Shown here: one piece after another, positions 40,748 to 50,653 of the stretch
How the letters are laid out: the number at the start of each line of letters is the position of its first letter
Position numbering within the stretch: the stretch's first letter is position 1
DNA from: a virus
Strand: one strand, 5' to 3'
Virus record (IMG/VR): IMGVR_UViG_3300027797_000001
Span: 1-64,000 of that record
DNA: 64,000 nucleotides
Program-made: the position numbers and the translations under genes
The notes under the pieces: model-generated
Seen by the model: the letters and a program-made list of their open reading frames with translations, nothing else
Told to the model about the DNA's origin: nothing
The model's database searches: none

Positions 40748-42457
40748 ATGAAACCTATAAATTTAGATAACAGTCCATGTAGTCCAATATCAAGTAATTG
40801 TGTGATTTGGCAAGGTCCAGATATTCCATGCATTAAACTTTGTAATGGTGACACAGTATCTGATGTAGTTTACAAGCTAGGAATGGAGCTTTGTAATATT
40901 ATGGATCTTTTGGATGTTAATGGTTATGACTTATCTTGTTTTGATTTAGCAAGTTGTAAGCCTCAAAATATTCAAGAGTTAATTCAATTTTTAATTGGAA
41001 GAATCTGTGATCTTGAAGCAGTGAATGCAGCAGAAGCTGCAATACCAACTACAACAGGAAGTGCAGCAAGATCTTCAGGTGCAGATACATTAGTTACTGT
41101 AGCATCTTGTTTTGTTGTAGGAACAACTACAGTAATGACTATTGCTGAGTATGCTCAAGCAATGGGAACTAGAATCTGTGGAATTATAGACCAGATTGCT
41201 ATCATAAATAATCAGATTAGTAATTTAAATACTAGAGTTACAGTTTTAGAAGGAGCCACTACTCCAGTATTTACAATGCCTTCAATTTCTGTTGACTGTA
41301 CTTTAAGTACCATTATTGTTTCTCCAGGAACATATACTATTACCGAAGTATTAGATGCATTAGTTAATGACAATACTTATGGTTATTGTGCTCTTACGTC
41401 AACTACAGGATTACCATCTGCTATTTTAGCAGCAGTGCAGTCACAATGTATAGTTGATACAGATACATCATTGGTATATGGAACTCCTTTCTCAATTGCT
41501 TATTTGGGACAGTGGGTGCCAATTGCATCTACAGATACTGTAGCAGATGCAATAAATAATATTTGGATAGCATTGTGTGATGTATATCAGTATGTAAGTT
41601 CACTTACATTTACTGGAAGCACAACATCTACAATTGCACTTTCTGTATCAACTGGTCCAGCTTATTCATTCTCTGCAAAAATTCTTGACACAGGTTGGGT
41701 AGATCTTAATGGATTTGGATATTATTCAGGAACTACAGGATCAACATTAGTACCACAAGCAAGAAGAATTGGTAATGTTGTATATTTTAGAGGACTATTA
41801 GTTGTTCCAATTGATGATGGAACAGGTTCTGTTTTAGGATGGAATTATAGCTTTGGACCTGCTGTAGATACGTATTATCTTTCTACTACTGTTACTCCAG
41901 CTTCTGTTGGAGCAGGATCAGTAGTTACATCAGCTGCTGGTTCAATTACATTTAACCAAGGTGTTTCAGTTATACCAACATCAATTATGGCTACTGGTGA
42001 ATTATTTGATAATGGATATTCAACTAATTTTTTAATTGGCGCAAGACCTGTAGAAATTGATGCTGCTCCAGTTACTAGTACAATTTTATCTGGATTATTT
42101 AATATTTCAATTTCTGAAAATAAACTATTAACAATTTCTCTTCCAAAAAATGCAGAACAAAATGCATTTTCAGGAACTGGAGCATTTGATACATCTCATT
42201 TAAATTACATTGTTTCTCATGTAATTGCAGGAGACAATGTACCTAAATTTGATAATGCTAATACTAATGTAAATAGTAATACTGGAGCTGGTACAATTGC
42301 ACTTGATTTAGAATATGATGCAACATTAGTATATCCTTTTACATGTAATGCAAATAATGAACAACAAGTAGCTGGATTTAGAATGCAACTTGACGGATTA
42401 GTTGCTTATATAGATCCTTGTACTACTGATATACCAACACCAATTGTTTGTCCTTAA
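40748..42457 (+). CDS. structural protein of the Cys-rich tail cluster
   Basis: The 569-residue protein begins with SNCVIWQGPDIPCIKLCNGD, then DVVYKLGMELCNIMDLLD, which resembles the N-terminal domain of tail proteins common in marine and Bacteroidota phages (C-V-x-W-x-G-P-D-I-P-C-I-x-L-C-x-G-D). The central part has helices and a Thr/Ser-rich beta domain. It is probably a tail fibre or attachment protein associated with the neighbouring Cys-rich proteins. Confidence 0.7.
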   Translation: MKPINLDNSPCSPISSNCVIWQGPDIPCIKLCNGDTVSDVVYKLGMELCNIMDLLDVNGYDLSCFDLASCKPQNIQELIQFLIGRICDLEAVNAAEAAIPTTTGSAARSSGADTLVTVASCFVVGTTTVMTIAEYAQAMGTRICGIIDQIAIINNQISNLNTRVTVLEGATTPVFTMPSISVDCTLSTIIVSPGTYTITEVLDALVNDNTYGYCALTSTTGLPSAILAAVQSQCIVDTDTSLVYGTPFSIAYLGQWVPIASTDTVADAINNIWIALCDVYQYVSSLTFTGSTTSTIALSVSTGPAYSFSAKILDTGWVDLNGFGYYSGTTGSTLVPQARRIGNVVYFRGLLVVPIDDGTGSVLGWNYSFGPAVDTYYLSTTVTPASVGAGSVVTSAAGSITFNQGVSVIPTSIMATGELFDNGYSTNFLIGARPVEIDAAPVTSTILSGLFNISISENKLLTISLPKNAEQNAFSGTGAFDTSHLNYIVSHVIAGDNVPKFDNANTNVNSNTGAGTIALDLEYDATLVYPFTCNANNEQQVAGFRMQLDGLVAYIDPCTTDIPTPIVCP

Positions 42458-42468
42458 TAAATTAAACT

Positions 42469-42723
42469 ATGCCTACTAATACTTGTACAACTTGCGGATG
42501 TAGAAAATGTGGATGTTCAGATAATGCTCTGATATCTCCTGCACCATGTCCAACTCCAGAAGGTTGCCCAGACCCAATACTTTGTTCAGAAGTTTTTAAT
42601 GCAGAATGCGTGGTATATACTGGAGAACCAATTCTTTGTAATAATGATATTGTCGTTCCCACAGATACAAATATGGCAGAAGCTTTGCAATTAATTGTTG
42701 CATATTTCTGCCCAAACCTATGA
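42469..42723 (+). CDS. small Cys-rich structural protein
   Basis: The 84-residue protein has thirteen or so Cys, with the N-terminal CTTCGCRKCGC cluster followed by a Pro-rich segment and a shared element CVVYTGEPILCNNDIVVPTD, which is like the start of the 40748 protein (C-V-I-W-x-G-P-D-I-P-C). It may be a short partner of that protein. The gene is followed by a terminator. Confidence 0.65.
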   Translation: MPTNTCTTCGCRKCGCSDNALISPAPCPTPEGCPDPILCSEVFNAECVVYTGEPILCNNDIVVPTDTNMAEALQLIVAYFCPNL

Positions 42724-42758
42724 AGTTGCAGTTTGTTGGTTTCTGTAACAACTGGTAG

Positions 42759-42786
42759 AACCCCTGCACTTGCGGGGGTTTTGCTT
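42759..42786 (+). terminator. intrinsic terminator, rightward
   Basis: AACCCC (42759-42764) pairs with GGGGTT (42775-42780), and the stem can extend inward by TGC/GCG pairing. It is followed by TTGCTTTT. It closes the Cys-rich structural operon. Confidence 0.8.
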
Positions 42787-42813
42787 TTATTCCTATATTT
42801 GTTAAAGTCATTT

Positions 42814-42837
42814 ATTTTTAGTATATTAAATAGTATA
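42814..42837 (+). promoter_or_regulatory. promoter-like motif ATTTTTAGTATATTA
   Basis: Exact to the ATTTTTANTATATTA consensus, directly following a terminator and starting 26 bases before the ATG of the next gene (42840). The arrangement terminator then motif then ATG argues strongly for a promoter. Confidence 0.7.
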
Positions 42838-42839
42838 GC

Positions 42840-43421
42840 ATGAGGGATTTTAAAAAACCAAACTTAAATGCTTCAAGGTATAGACCTGAAGTTTATAGCG
42901 TAATGAACAAAGAGTTCTTTGACAGTTTTAAAAAAAAGTATCCAAAGTATAAAAATTTGGATAATAAAGACATAAGAAAGATAGTTAAATCCTTTAATGA
43001 ATTTTTATGTGAAAAAATAATTGACACTAGAGATGGTATACAATTACCAGAAGCAGTGGGTTGGTTATTTATTGGTACATGTCAAAGTCCTATTAAGGAA
43101 AATATTGACTATGCAAAATCAAATAAATATGGTGTTGCTGTATCAAATAAAAATTGGGAGACAGACGGCAAACTTGCTAAAATATTTTTTACAAATTATG
43201 CGTTAAAACACAAAATGAAGAATAGAGAATTTTGGAGTTTTACAGCTTGTAGAGAATTTAAAAGAAATGTTTCAAAAGCATATTCTGAAAATTGGAATAT
43301 GTATGTTGTAGTAAACCCAAATAAAAAATTAAAATTAGAGCATAAAAGAATATCTTTAAAAGAAAGTCTTATAAATAAAACTGCACAAGAACTAAAACAA
43401 TATAATGAATTTGAACTATGA
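42840..43421 (+). CDS. IHF/HU-like domain protein (putative)
   Basis: The 193-residue protein contains KDIRKIVKSFNEFLCEKIID followed by TRDGIQLPEAVGWLFIGTCQ, which follows the helix-turn then beta pattern of IHF/HU subunits (I-V-x-x-(F/L)-x-E-x-(L/I)...V-x-L-x-G-x-(G/x)-x-F). crAss-like phages carry IHF-like subunits near tail genes. The C terminus is Lys-rich (KKLKLEHKRISLKESLIN), suited for DNA binding. It overlaps the next gene by 4 bases. Confidence 0.45.
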   Translation: MRDFKKPNLNASRYRPEVYSVMNKEFFDSFKKKYPKYKNLDNKDIRKIVKSFNEFLCEKIIDTRDGIQLPEAVGWLFIGTCQSPIKENIDYAKSNKYGVAVSNKNWETDGKLAKIFFTNYALKHKMKNREFWSFTACREFKRNVSKAYSENWNMYVVVNPNKKLKLEHKRISLKESLINKTAQELKQYNEFEL

Positions 43422-44083
43422 CAAGCATTGGTGAAGCTATATCAAGAGTTAGAAATACTTTAAAAGCAGTTAAGGAAGATCCATTCTTAACTGATAGAGT
43501 AATCTATAGTTCATTAATTAAATATGGCCAGACTCTTTTAAAGAGAGAGGATAACCAGTTTAGATTAATGAAGATAAGCTCTATCTTTCAGGTATTGCCT
43601 TACATTGAACTTATAGATGTAGATAAAGTAGAAGCTGGTTGTGTAGGCGTTTATTCTGGATGTTACTTTAAAAGATCTAAAGACAAACTTCCAACAATCC
43701 TTGAAGGAGCAATGGGTCCTATTATACGTACTACATCTTCAATAGATGGTACAATAGAAATGTTTAGAACAGATCCTGGTACTTGGGTATCCATGGTTAG
43801 AACAACAACTTTTAAATATAATACAAGAAAATATTTCTGGTACCTTAATGGATACTTATATGCACCAAACATTGATTGGGAAGCTGTAAGAATGGAAGCT
43901 ATATTTCAAGGAGTTACAGATCCATGTGATCCAAAACAAGAATGTGAAATAGCCCAAGATAAACCATTAACTATTCCAGAATATTTATTTTCTGAAGTAG
44001 AGCAATTTGTAATCAAAGAACTATCTATGTCTATGCAAATTCCAACGGATGGACAAGATGATGGTCAAAACTCACTTAGATAA
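43418..44083 (+). CDS. neck/ring structural protein (putative)
   Basis: The 221-residue protein has helical ends and a beta-rich middle (VDKVEAGCVGVYSGCYFKRS). The end includes IPEYLFSEVEQFVIKELSMS, which resembles the C-terminal helix of small ring proteins beneath the portal in crAss-like phages. It overlaps the next gene by one base and is followed by two tail proteins, so a role in the connector is likely. Confidence 0.6.
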   Translation: MTSIGEAISRVRNTLKAVKEDPFLTDRVIYSSLIKYGQTLLKREDNQFRLMKISSIFQVLPYIELIDVDKVEAGCVGVYSGCYFKRSKDKLPTILEGAMGPIIRTTSSIDGTIEMFRTDPGTWVSMVRTTTFKYNTRKYFWYLNGYLYAPNIDWEAVRMEAIFQGVTDPCDPKQECEIAQDKPLTIPEYLFSEVEQFVIKELSMSMQIPTDGQDDGQNSLR

Positions 44084-45141
44084 TGGATTTTAATTATACT
44101 CTTAAATACAGAACATTTGATCAATTGTTAGAAGATGTAACAGTTGACTTAAGTACTTTTGCTCTAGAAAACATGATAGAGCCTCAACAACTTATTAAAG
44201 TTGCTAAAAGAGTTAATTATGATTTGGGCTTAAGATTGAATCAGCAAAAAGAAATTATATTAGAAGTATGTCATGGAAGAGTAAAGCTTCCTGATGATTT
44301 TTATACATTTAATTTTGCATTCATCTGTGGAAACTTTGTACAGCAACTTGGTTATGGAGCACACGCTTCAGGAACTCATATTGTAGAAGTACCTTATCAA
44401 GAAGTACCAGCTAATGTAGATATATGCGCTCCGCCAACTGTAAACTGTAGAACATGTAATTCTAATCCATGTAATCAAACTGCAGGGTGTGATCTTAATT
44501 TCCCCATAGTAGATCCAATACCTACAGAGTATGATCCATTAAATCCTTATGGTAATACATGTATTGCTCCAAGAGTATTTATGAACTGTAAAGGTGAGAA
44601 GTGGGAACTTGTTCAAGTTTTAAATAACTCAGGTGCAACAAGAGTTTATACTGAACTTATTCCATTAAGAATGAAAGCCAGTCAAGAAATAGAATGTGAC
44701 TGTCCAAATCTTTATTGGAATACTGCAAACCAAGGATGGATTAAAGGAGGATTTTTATTTACAACATTTGAAACTGGAAAAGTATATTTAAACTATCAGG
44801 GACAATTGGAAGATGATAATGGAAACCTATTAGTTCCAGATCATGATCTTTTAAATGACTATTATGAATATGCATTTAAATCAAGAATTTTTGAAAACCT
44901 ATATCTTAATGGAGAGGATGTAGCACAAAGAATGCAGCTTATAGAACAAAGACTTAAGACAGCAAGAAATAATGCATTGAGCCTTGTAAACACTCCAAAC
45001 TTTAGAGAGCTTGAAGATATGTGGTGGACAAATAGAAAAGCCATGTATGGTAAATACTATTCTATGTTCCAAAGTCATTCACCTAATCAAGCATATCTTA
45101 GAAATAGAAATTATACTGGAAGCGCAAATAGAATAGTATAA
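44083..45141 (+). CDS. P22 gp4-like tail-accessory / ring protein (putative)
   Basis: The 352-residue protein has the N-terminal pattern FDQLLEDVTVDLSTFALENM followed by IEPQQLIKVAKRVNYDLGLR, as seen in head-to-tail ring proteins. A Cys-rich middle (CAPPTVNCRTCNSNPCNQTA) is an insertion. The C terminus contains a helix with Gln/Arg (MQLIEQRLKTARNNALSLVN). It is expected to form a ring between portal and tail tube. Confidence 0.6.
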   Translation: MDFNYTLKYRTFDQLLEDVTVDLSTFALENMIEPQQLIKVAKRVNYDLGLRLNQQKEIILEVCHGRVKLPDDFYTFNFAFICGNFVQQLGYGAHASGTHIVEVPYQEVPANVDICAPPTVNCRTCNSNPCNQTAGCDLNFPIVDPIPTEYDPLNPYGNTCIAPRVFMNCKGEKWELVQVLNNSGATRVYTELIPLRMKASQEIECDCPNLYWNTANQGWIKGGFLFTTFETGKVYLNYQGQLEDDNGNLLVPDHDLLNDYYEYAFKSRIFENLYLNGEDVAQRMQLIEQRLKTARNNALSLVNTPNFRELEDMWWTNRKAMYGKYYSMFQSHSPNQAYLRNRNYTGSANRIV

Positions 45142-45142
45142 C

Positions 45143-48100
45143 ATGGCAAAGCAAAGTGGTGAAAATAGTGCACAGTTAATTAGTAATAGTTTTACTAAAG
45201 GTCTCAACAAAGATTCAGATCCAACATATATCTCAGAAGGTATGTGGACGCATGCAAGAAATGCGTCTAATAATACTTGGGAGGGAGATGTTGGTACAAT
45301 ATCAAATGAGTCCTCAAATTATTTATGTGCTACAGCAGGTGCAACTATGCCATCTTCTGGACAATATCTTGCACCAAATAAATATATAATAGGTGCTATT
45401 CAATTATATAGTGATAGATGGATAATCTATACCGCAGCACATAATCAAATTGGTGTTCCTATTTTATCTGAGATAGGTTTATTAATTGAAGATAGATGTA
45501 TCTATATGCCTATTGTTCAAGATACATGTTTAGGTTTTGATAAAAGATATTTGATTACAGGATCTGCTAGAGAAAAAGAAGATTGTACATGGCAAGTATA
45601 TTGGGCAGATGGTTTAAATCCAGATAGATTTTTAAATATTGGAGATCCACAGACTTGGCCAGATCCATCTGTTTATACAACCTTTGGACAATATGGTACA
45701 GTTAATCAAAATACTTATTTGTCTGCAACCGGAAATACTTTACAATGGCCTGGTGTAACTTGGACTCAAATATGTTGTGCAAGTACAACCTGTTGTCAAA
45801 CTGCACCTGGAGTTTGGCCTACTAATATTCCAAACTGTCCACCAGATAATGCATGTATTACTTGTACAGATACTAAAGATCTTGACTGTAATGCATTAAG
45901 ACTTGCAAGATTAATGGAGACACCATGTCTTAATTTAGAACTTGGTGTATCAGGTGGAACATTATTAAATGGAACTTATTTTGCAGTTATAGCCTATAGC
46001 ATTAAAGGACAAAGAGTAACTGATTATTTTTCACCAAGTAATACTCAACCTATTTGGTATCCATCAGATAGTCAAGGATCTCTTACACTTAATCTAGAAG
46101 TTGATAGTGATAATTTTGATGAGTTTATTTTAGTAATGGTTCAAAATGTAAATCAAGGAACTGTTGCTAAACAAATTGGAATTTACTCTACTAGAACTAC
46201 TAGAATTGAATTAGATAGAATTAAGGAAGATTTAATAACTGTTCCTATTGAACAATTACCAATTCTTAATCCGGTATATGAAACATCTGATCAAATAACA
46301 GAAGCAAATAATTATCTATTAAGAATAGGACCAAGATCTAAATTTGATTTTAACTATCAACCACTAGCTAATTTAATTAGAGCTAAATGGGTTTCAGTAG
46401 AATATCCTGCAGACTATTATATAAAGGGAGGAAATAAAGGAAGTTATTATAGAGATGAAGTTTATGCTTTCTTTATCAGATGGGTATACGATACAGGAGA
46501 CAAATCTTCTTCTTATCACATACCAGGAAGACCTCCTGGAAATTATATTTATCAACCACCAAATGGTGGACCTTTACAGATTATTCCTGAAACTACAGAT
46601 GGTATAAATGATATAAATACACTTGATGATTCAGATAGAATTTTTGAGATGTATAATACAGCAACAGTACAACCTATTCCTGCAACATTAAATACTACTA
46701 TTAATGATGGTGGAGTTGTAATAGGTTATGGTGATATGGGATATTGGGAATCAACAGAAAGATATCCAGATGATAAACCTGAGATATGGAATTCAAGTTC
46801 ACATTGTTGGACGGGTCCATTAGGTAATTCACCTATTATTGTTAATGGATCTCAATGGTATCCAAATGACTTATGTGCTCAACAAATTAGACATCATAAA
46901 TTTCCAGACAATAGTTTAGTTGATAGTAATGGTAACCCAGTTGGTTTACATTATAGGCCAAATCCTGGTATTAATACTCAAGAACTTAAGATAAGAATAA
47001 TGGGGGTAACCTTTGAAGACATTATTCTTCCTGTAGATAATGATGGTAATTTAATTCCAAATATTGTAGGGTTTGAAATATTAAGGGGGTCAAGAGAAGG
47101 TAGTAGAACAATACTTGCAAAAGGTATGATTAATAACTTTAGAAGTTATGCATTACCTGAATATCCTCTTGGTCTTTCTGGAACATCAATACAACAAGGT
47201 CTTTATGCGAATTACCCTTTTAATACAATAACACCAGTACAAGCAGTTAATATTCCTGGAGGACCATATTCAGATCCATACGTTAAATCTAATTTGTTTC
47301 AACAAGTTCCACAGGATATAGTAAGTATACATTCACCTGACTTAATGTTTTCAACCCCATATCTTTCAGCAACAGAATTAAAGATATATGGTGAGTTAAG
47401 AGGAAATTCACAGCAGTTTTTTAAGTATCCTGATAATCATCCTAGGCACAAGTTGCTTAGTGATGTTGTTCCTATTACGGCATTTGTTGCTGGAGTAGCA
47501 GAAGCTATAATTGCAATGATTGGTAAGAGAACAACTAATCAACCAGAAATATCTTCATATGCTACAAACTACAGTGGTTCTGTTTTTACTGTACCAGGTG
47601 CTTCAACTCTTGTAACAGCTCCTCTTCAAACAACAGCTTTAACAGCAATAGGTACAGCAGTAACAGGTTGGAATGGTTTTATAAGTAGTTATTATACTGG
47701 TACCGCAATACTAGATGCACTAGCACCATTACTAAGTTTACCAACAACATATGAAACAACATTAAATGCATTTCTTACAACTGTAAATACTGCAGCAAAT
47801 AGTGCTAGAATTCCAAAATTAACAATAGCAGGAAGTATTGAATTACCTCCACATGCGTACTTACCAGTTGGTTTAAGATCTCTTGGTGCATTAAATGTTT
47901 TTTCTTACTATTGGTCAGAAGGTGCAAATGTTGCAATTGATGCTGTATACACATTTGTTAAATATGAACAATATGCATTACAATCAATTGCACATGGGTT
48001 TTATCCTAAGTGGGGACAAGCAAGAATTAATGAAGCAAAAAGATTTAAAATAGATGACTCATTTTATATTAGAGATAATATACAACAAATGAGTGCTTAT

Positions 48101-50653
48101 CAAAATAATACTACAGGTATTTACAAAAGATACACAATTAATAATTTACAAAGAGGAGATACTGCAGTCATAAGAACTTTATCTGGTCCATATTTTAATC
48201 CGGCAAATCCAAATGGTACAAGTACAGGACCATATTTTATTACGGGTGCTAATAGAGATGTTTCACTAGTAACAATGTCTGGTTTAAATGGAAACACAAG
48301 TATTAATAATAACGTTACAATTAACACTTTAAATAATCAAACTCCAAATTGGACAGATGTTGACCAACCATTTAGTTTACCAATTGCCAGTCATTATGCA
48401 GCATTAAAGTATAGAATAAGAAATCAATATGGACAATTAGAAAGTATTAAACAAATTCAAATTACTCCATGTGAGCAAAAACTTTCAGATTATTCTATTG
48501 TGACAGCAGGTAATGTTTTTTGTCCAGGTAATCAAAGTGTTCTTACTGGAATTGCAAGAACTAATATTTTCTTTGGCGGGGATGTATTTATAAATAGATA
48601 CACAGAAAAGAATACTATGTTATTCTTTTATAATTGGTTATATGGTCAACCAGATGGTTTTGAGTTTAATTATTATTTATACTCAATGATTCCAAAATCT
48701 AGATTCTGGGCTAATACTCTCGAGTATGAAGCTCAAAATATGGCAATCTCAAACTGGAATGCATCAATCACTAGTGTTACAGGGGTATTCCCTACTGCAT
48801 TTTATAAATTAGATAATACTAATTATAATTTTAATAATGATTCAGTATCTAATTATCCAGGTTTTTGGAGAGCAAAAGAATCTTATTTTTATTTAGCTAA
48901 TTCTGGAGTAAGAGATTTCTTTGTAGAAAGTGAAGTACTTGTAGATTTTAGAATTTCTGGAGACCTTGAATTTGAAAAACATTATGACCCATACAGATAT
49001 ACAGATTTATACTCTATGTTTAATATGGACCCTCAAGTTATTACAAGAGGTAACATATGGAGATATGATTATTCTTTTAGCATAACTAAATTATACAATC
49101 AATATTTTTCATCAGGTAATTTACAAAGTAGATACTATGATCCATTTGTTGCTCAGTTATGTTATACATATCTTCCAGATAGAATTATATATTCATTACC
49201 GCAGCAAGAAGCAGCATTTAAAGATAGTTGGTTTATATACTTAGTGAATAACTATAAGGATTTTATATCTCAAGTTTCTGGAGTTAAGTCAATTAATAAG
49301 AGTGGTATATTCATTACATTTAAAAATGATAGTCCAACAATGTACCAGGGTGTTGATACATTACAAACAGATTTAGGTACTAAGATTACTATAGGTGACG
49401 GAGGTTTGTTTAGTCAACCTGGACAGTTTGCATCTAATGCAGATAAGCCATATGAGTATGGATCTTCACAAGATAAGTTTTCAATTATAGGTACACCTGC
49501 AGGTATTTATTATATCTCACAAAATCAAGGTAAGATATTTTTATATTCTGGAAATTTAAAAGAGATTTCTCAAGCAGGTATGAAGTGGTGGTTTAATTAC
49601 TTTTTACCTTATAAACTTACAGAAGATTTTCCTGACTATCCTTGGCAAGATAATCCTGTAGCAGGTATCGGGTGCCAATCTACATATGATAACCAAAACT
49701 CTATAGTATATTTTTCTAAAAAAGATTATCAATTAAAACCTGAGTTTAAAGATAAAGTAAACTATATTCCTTTGATAACTTATGGTAAACGAAAAGGACA
49801 AGGTGACTACTTTACTCATGTTGATTATCCAGGATCTCATTTTTTATTGGGTGATGAAACTTTATTTTTACCAGCATCTTGGACTATTAGTTTTGACCCT
49901 AAGAATCAGTTCTTTATTTCATTCCATGATTGGCATCCTGATTTAGCAATACCTACTAAGAAAACATTCTTAACAACTAAGTTTGCTGGAATGTGGAAGC
50001 ATAATGATTTATGTGATAACTTCTGTAATTACTATGGATCTAATTACCCATTTGAAATTGAGTTGCCTGTAAATACTGGTCAAACAGTAACAACTTTAAA
50101 ATCAATTGAGTATATGCTTGAATCATATAGAAGAAAGAATAATTGTTATGATCAATTCCATGTATTAGACTTTAACTTTGATAGAGCTATTATATTTAAT
50201 TCAGAACAAGTTTCCGGATATTTAAATTTAAACTTATTTCCTAAAAACAATATTACATTAAGTTTGGACTACCCAAACCTAAATGCAAACAATAATTCAT
50301 TTGATGTATTATTTTCAAAAGAAGAAAATAAATATAGAATAAATCAATTCTGGGATATTACAAAAGATAGAGGTGAATTCCCTATAGGATCAAATTATCC
50401 TCCTACTGGACCAGTAATTCCAGGAAGTACAATTTTATTAGGTAACTATGATCAAGAAGCTATTTGGAGTACTGAGCCAAACGGATATATTAAAACACTA
50501 AATCCTATTAATCTTAATTACGCTAAACCTGAAATGCAAAGAAAAAAGTTTAGACATTACTTAAACTTTATTACATTTATTAAAGATATCTCAGGTGACA
50601 CAAATATGTTATTGAAAATAACTAATACTAAAAATCAAATTTCTCCAAGATAA
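45143..50653 (+). CDS. very large tail protein, P22 gp10-like stabilisation protein
   Basis: The 1836-residue protein begins GENSAQLISNSFTKGLNKDS followed by DPTYISEGMWTHARNASNNT, the N-terminal pattern of the crAss-like stabilisation protein related to P22 gp10, which has the same E-G-M-(W/x)-T-H-A-R-N-A element. The rest is beta-rich, with many Tyr, Asn and Pro, and with propeller-like repeats. It likely forms the tail hub. Its length greatly exceeds P22 gp10, which suggests inserted domains. Confidence 0.8.
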   Translation: MAKQSGENSAQLISNSFTKGLNKDSDPTYISEGMWTHARNASNNTWEGDVGTISNESSNYLCATAGATMPSSGQYLAPNKYIIGAIQLYSDRWIIYTAAHNQIGVPILSEIGLLIEDRCIYMPIVQDTCLGFDKRYLITGSAREKEDCTWQVYWADGLNPDRFLNIGDPQTWPDPSVYTTFGQYGTVNQNTYLSATGNTLQWPGVTWTQICCASTTCCQTAPGVWPTNIPNCPPDNACITCTDTKDLDCNALRLARLMETPCLNLELGVSGGTLLNGTYFAVIAYSIKGQRVTDYFSPSNTQPIWYPSDSQGSLTLNLEVDSDNFDEFILVMVQNVNQGTVAKQIGIYSTRTTRIELDRIKEDLITVPIEQLPILNPVYETSDQITEANNYLLRIGPRSKFDFNYQPLANLIRAKWVSVEYPADYYIKGGNKGSYYRDEVYAFFIRWVYDTGDKSSSYHIPGRPPGNYIYQPPNGGPLQIIPETTDGINDINTLDDSDRIFEMYNTATVQPIPATLNTTINDGGVVIGYGDMGYWESTERYPDDKPEIWNSSSHCWTGPLGNSPIIVNGSQWYPNDLCAQQIRHHKFPDNSLVDSNGNPVGLHYRPNPGINTQELKIRIMGVTFEDIILPVDNDGNLIPNIVGFEILRGSREGSRTILAKGMINNFRSYALPEYPLGLSGTSIQQGLYANYPFNTITPVQAVNIPGGPYSDPYVKSNLFQQVPQDIVSIHSPDLMFSTPYLSATELKIYGELRGNSQQFFKYPDNHPRHKLLSDVVPITAFVAGVAEAIIAMIGKRTTNQPEISSYATNYSGSVFTVPGASTLVTAPLQTTALTAIGTAVTGWNGFISSYYTGTAILDALAPLLSLPTTYETTLNAFLTTVNTAANSARIPKLTIAGSIELPPHAYLPVGLRSLGALNVFSYYWSEGANVAIDAVYTFVKYEQYALQSIAHGFYPKWGQARINEAKRFKIDDSFYIRDNIQQMSAYQNNTTGIYKRYTINNLQRGDTAVIRTLSGPYFNPANPNGTSTGPYFITGANRDVSLVTMSGLNGNTSINNNVTINTLNNQTPNWTDVDQPFSLPIASHYAALKYRIRNQYGQLESIKQIQITPCEQKLSDYSIVTAGNVFCPGNQSVLTGIARTNIFFGGDVFINRYTEKNTMLFFYNWLYGQPDGFEFNYYLYSMIPKSRFWANTLEYEAQNMAISNWNASITSVTGVFPTAFYKLDNTNYNFNNDSVSNYPGFWRAKESYFYLANSGVRDFFVESEVLVDFRISGDLEFEKHYDPYRYTDLYSMFNMDPQVITRGNIWRYDYSFSITKLYNQYFSSGNLQSRYYDPFVAQLCYTYLPDRIIYSLPQQEAAFKDSWFIYLVNNYKDFISQVSGVKSINKSGIFITFKNDSPTMYQGVDTLQTDLGTKITIGDGGLFSQPGQFASNADKPYEYGSSQDKFSIIGTPAGIYYISQNQGKIFLYSGNLKEISQAGMKWWFNYFLPYKLTEDFPDYPWQDNPVAGIGCQSTYDNQNSIVYFSKKDYQLKPEFKDKVNYIPLITYGKRKGQGDYFTHVDYPGSHFLLGDETLFLPASWTISFDPKNQFFISFHDWHPDLAIPTKKTFLTTKFAGMWKHNDLCDNFCNYYGSNYPFEIELPVNTGQTVTTLKSIEYMLESYRRKNNCYDQFHVLDFNFDRAIIFNSEQVSGYLNLNLFPKNNITLSLDYPNLNANNNSFDVLFSKEENKYRINQFWDITKDRGEFPIGSNYPPTGPVIPGSTILLGNYDQEAIWSTEPNGYIKTLNPINLNYAKPEMQRKKFRHYLNFITFIKDISGDTNMLLKITNTKNQISPR

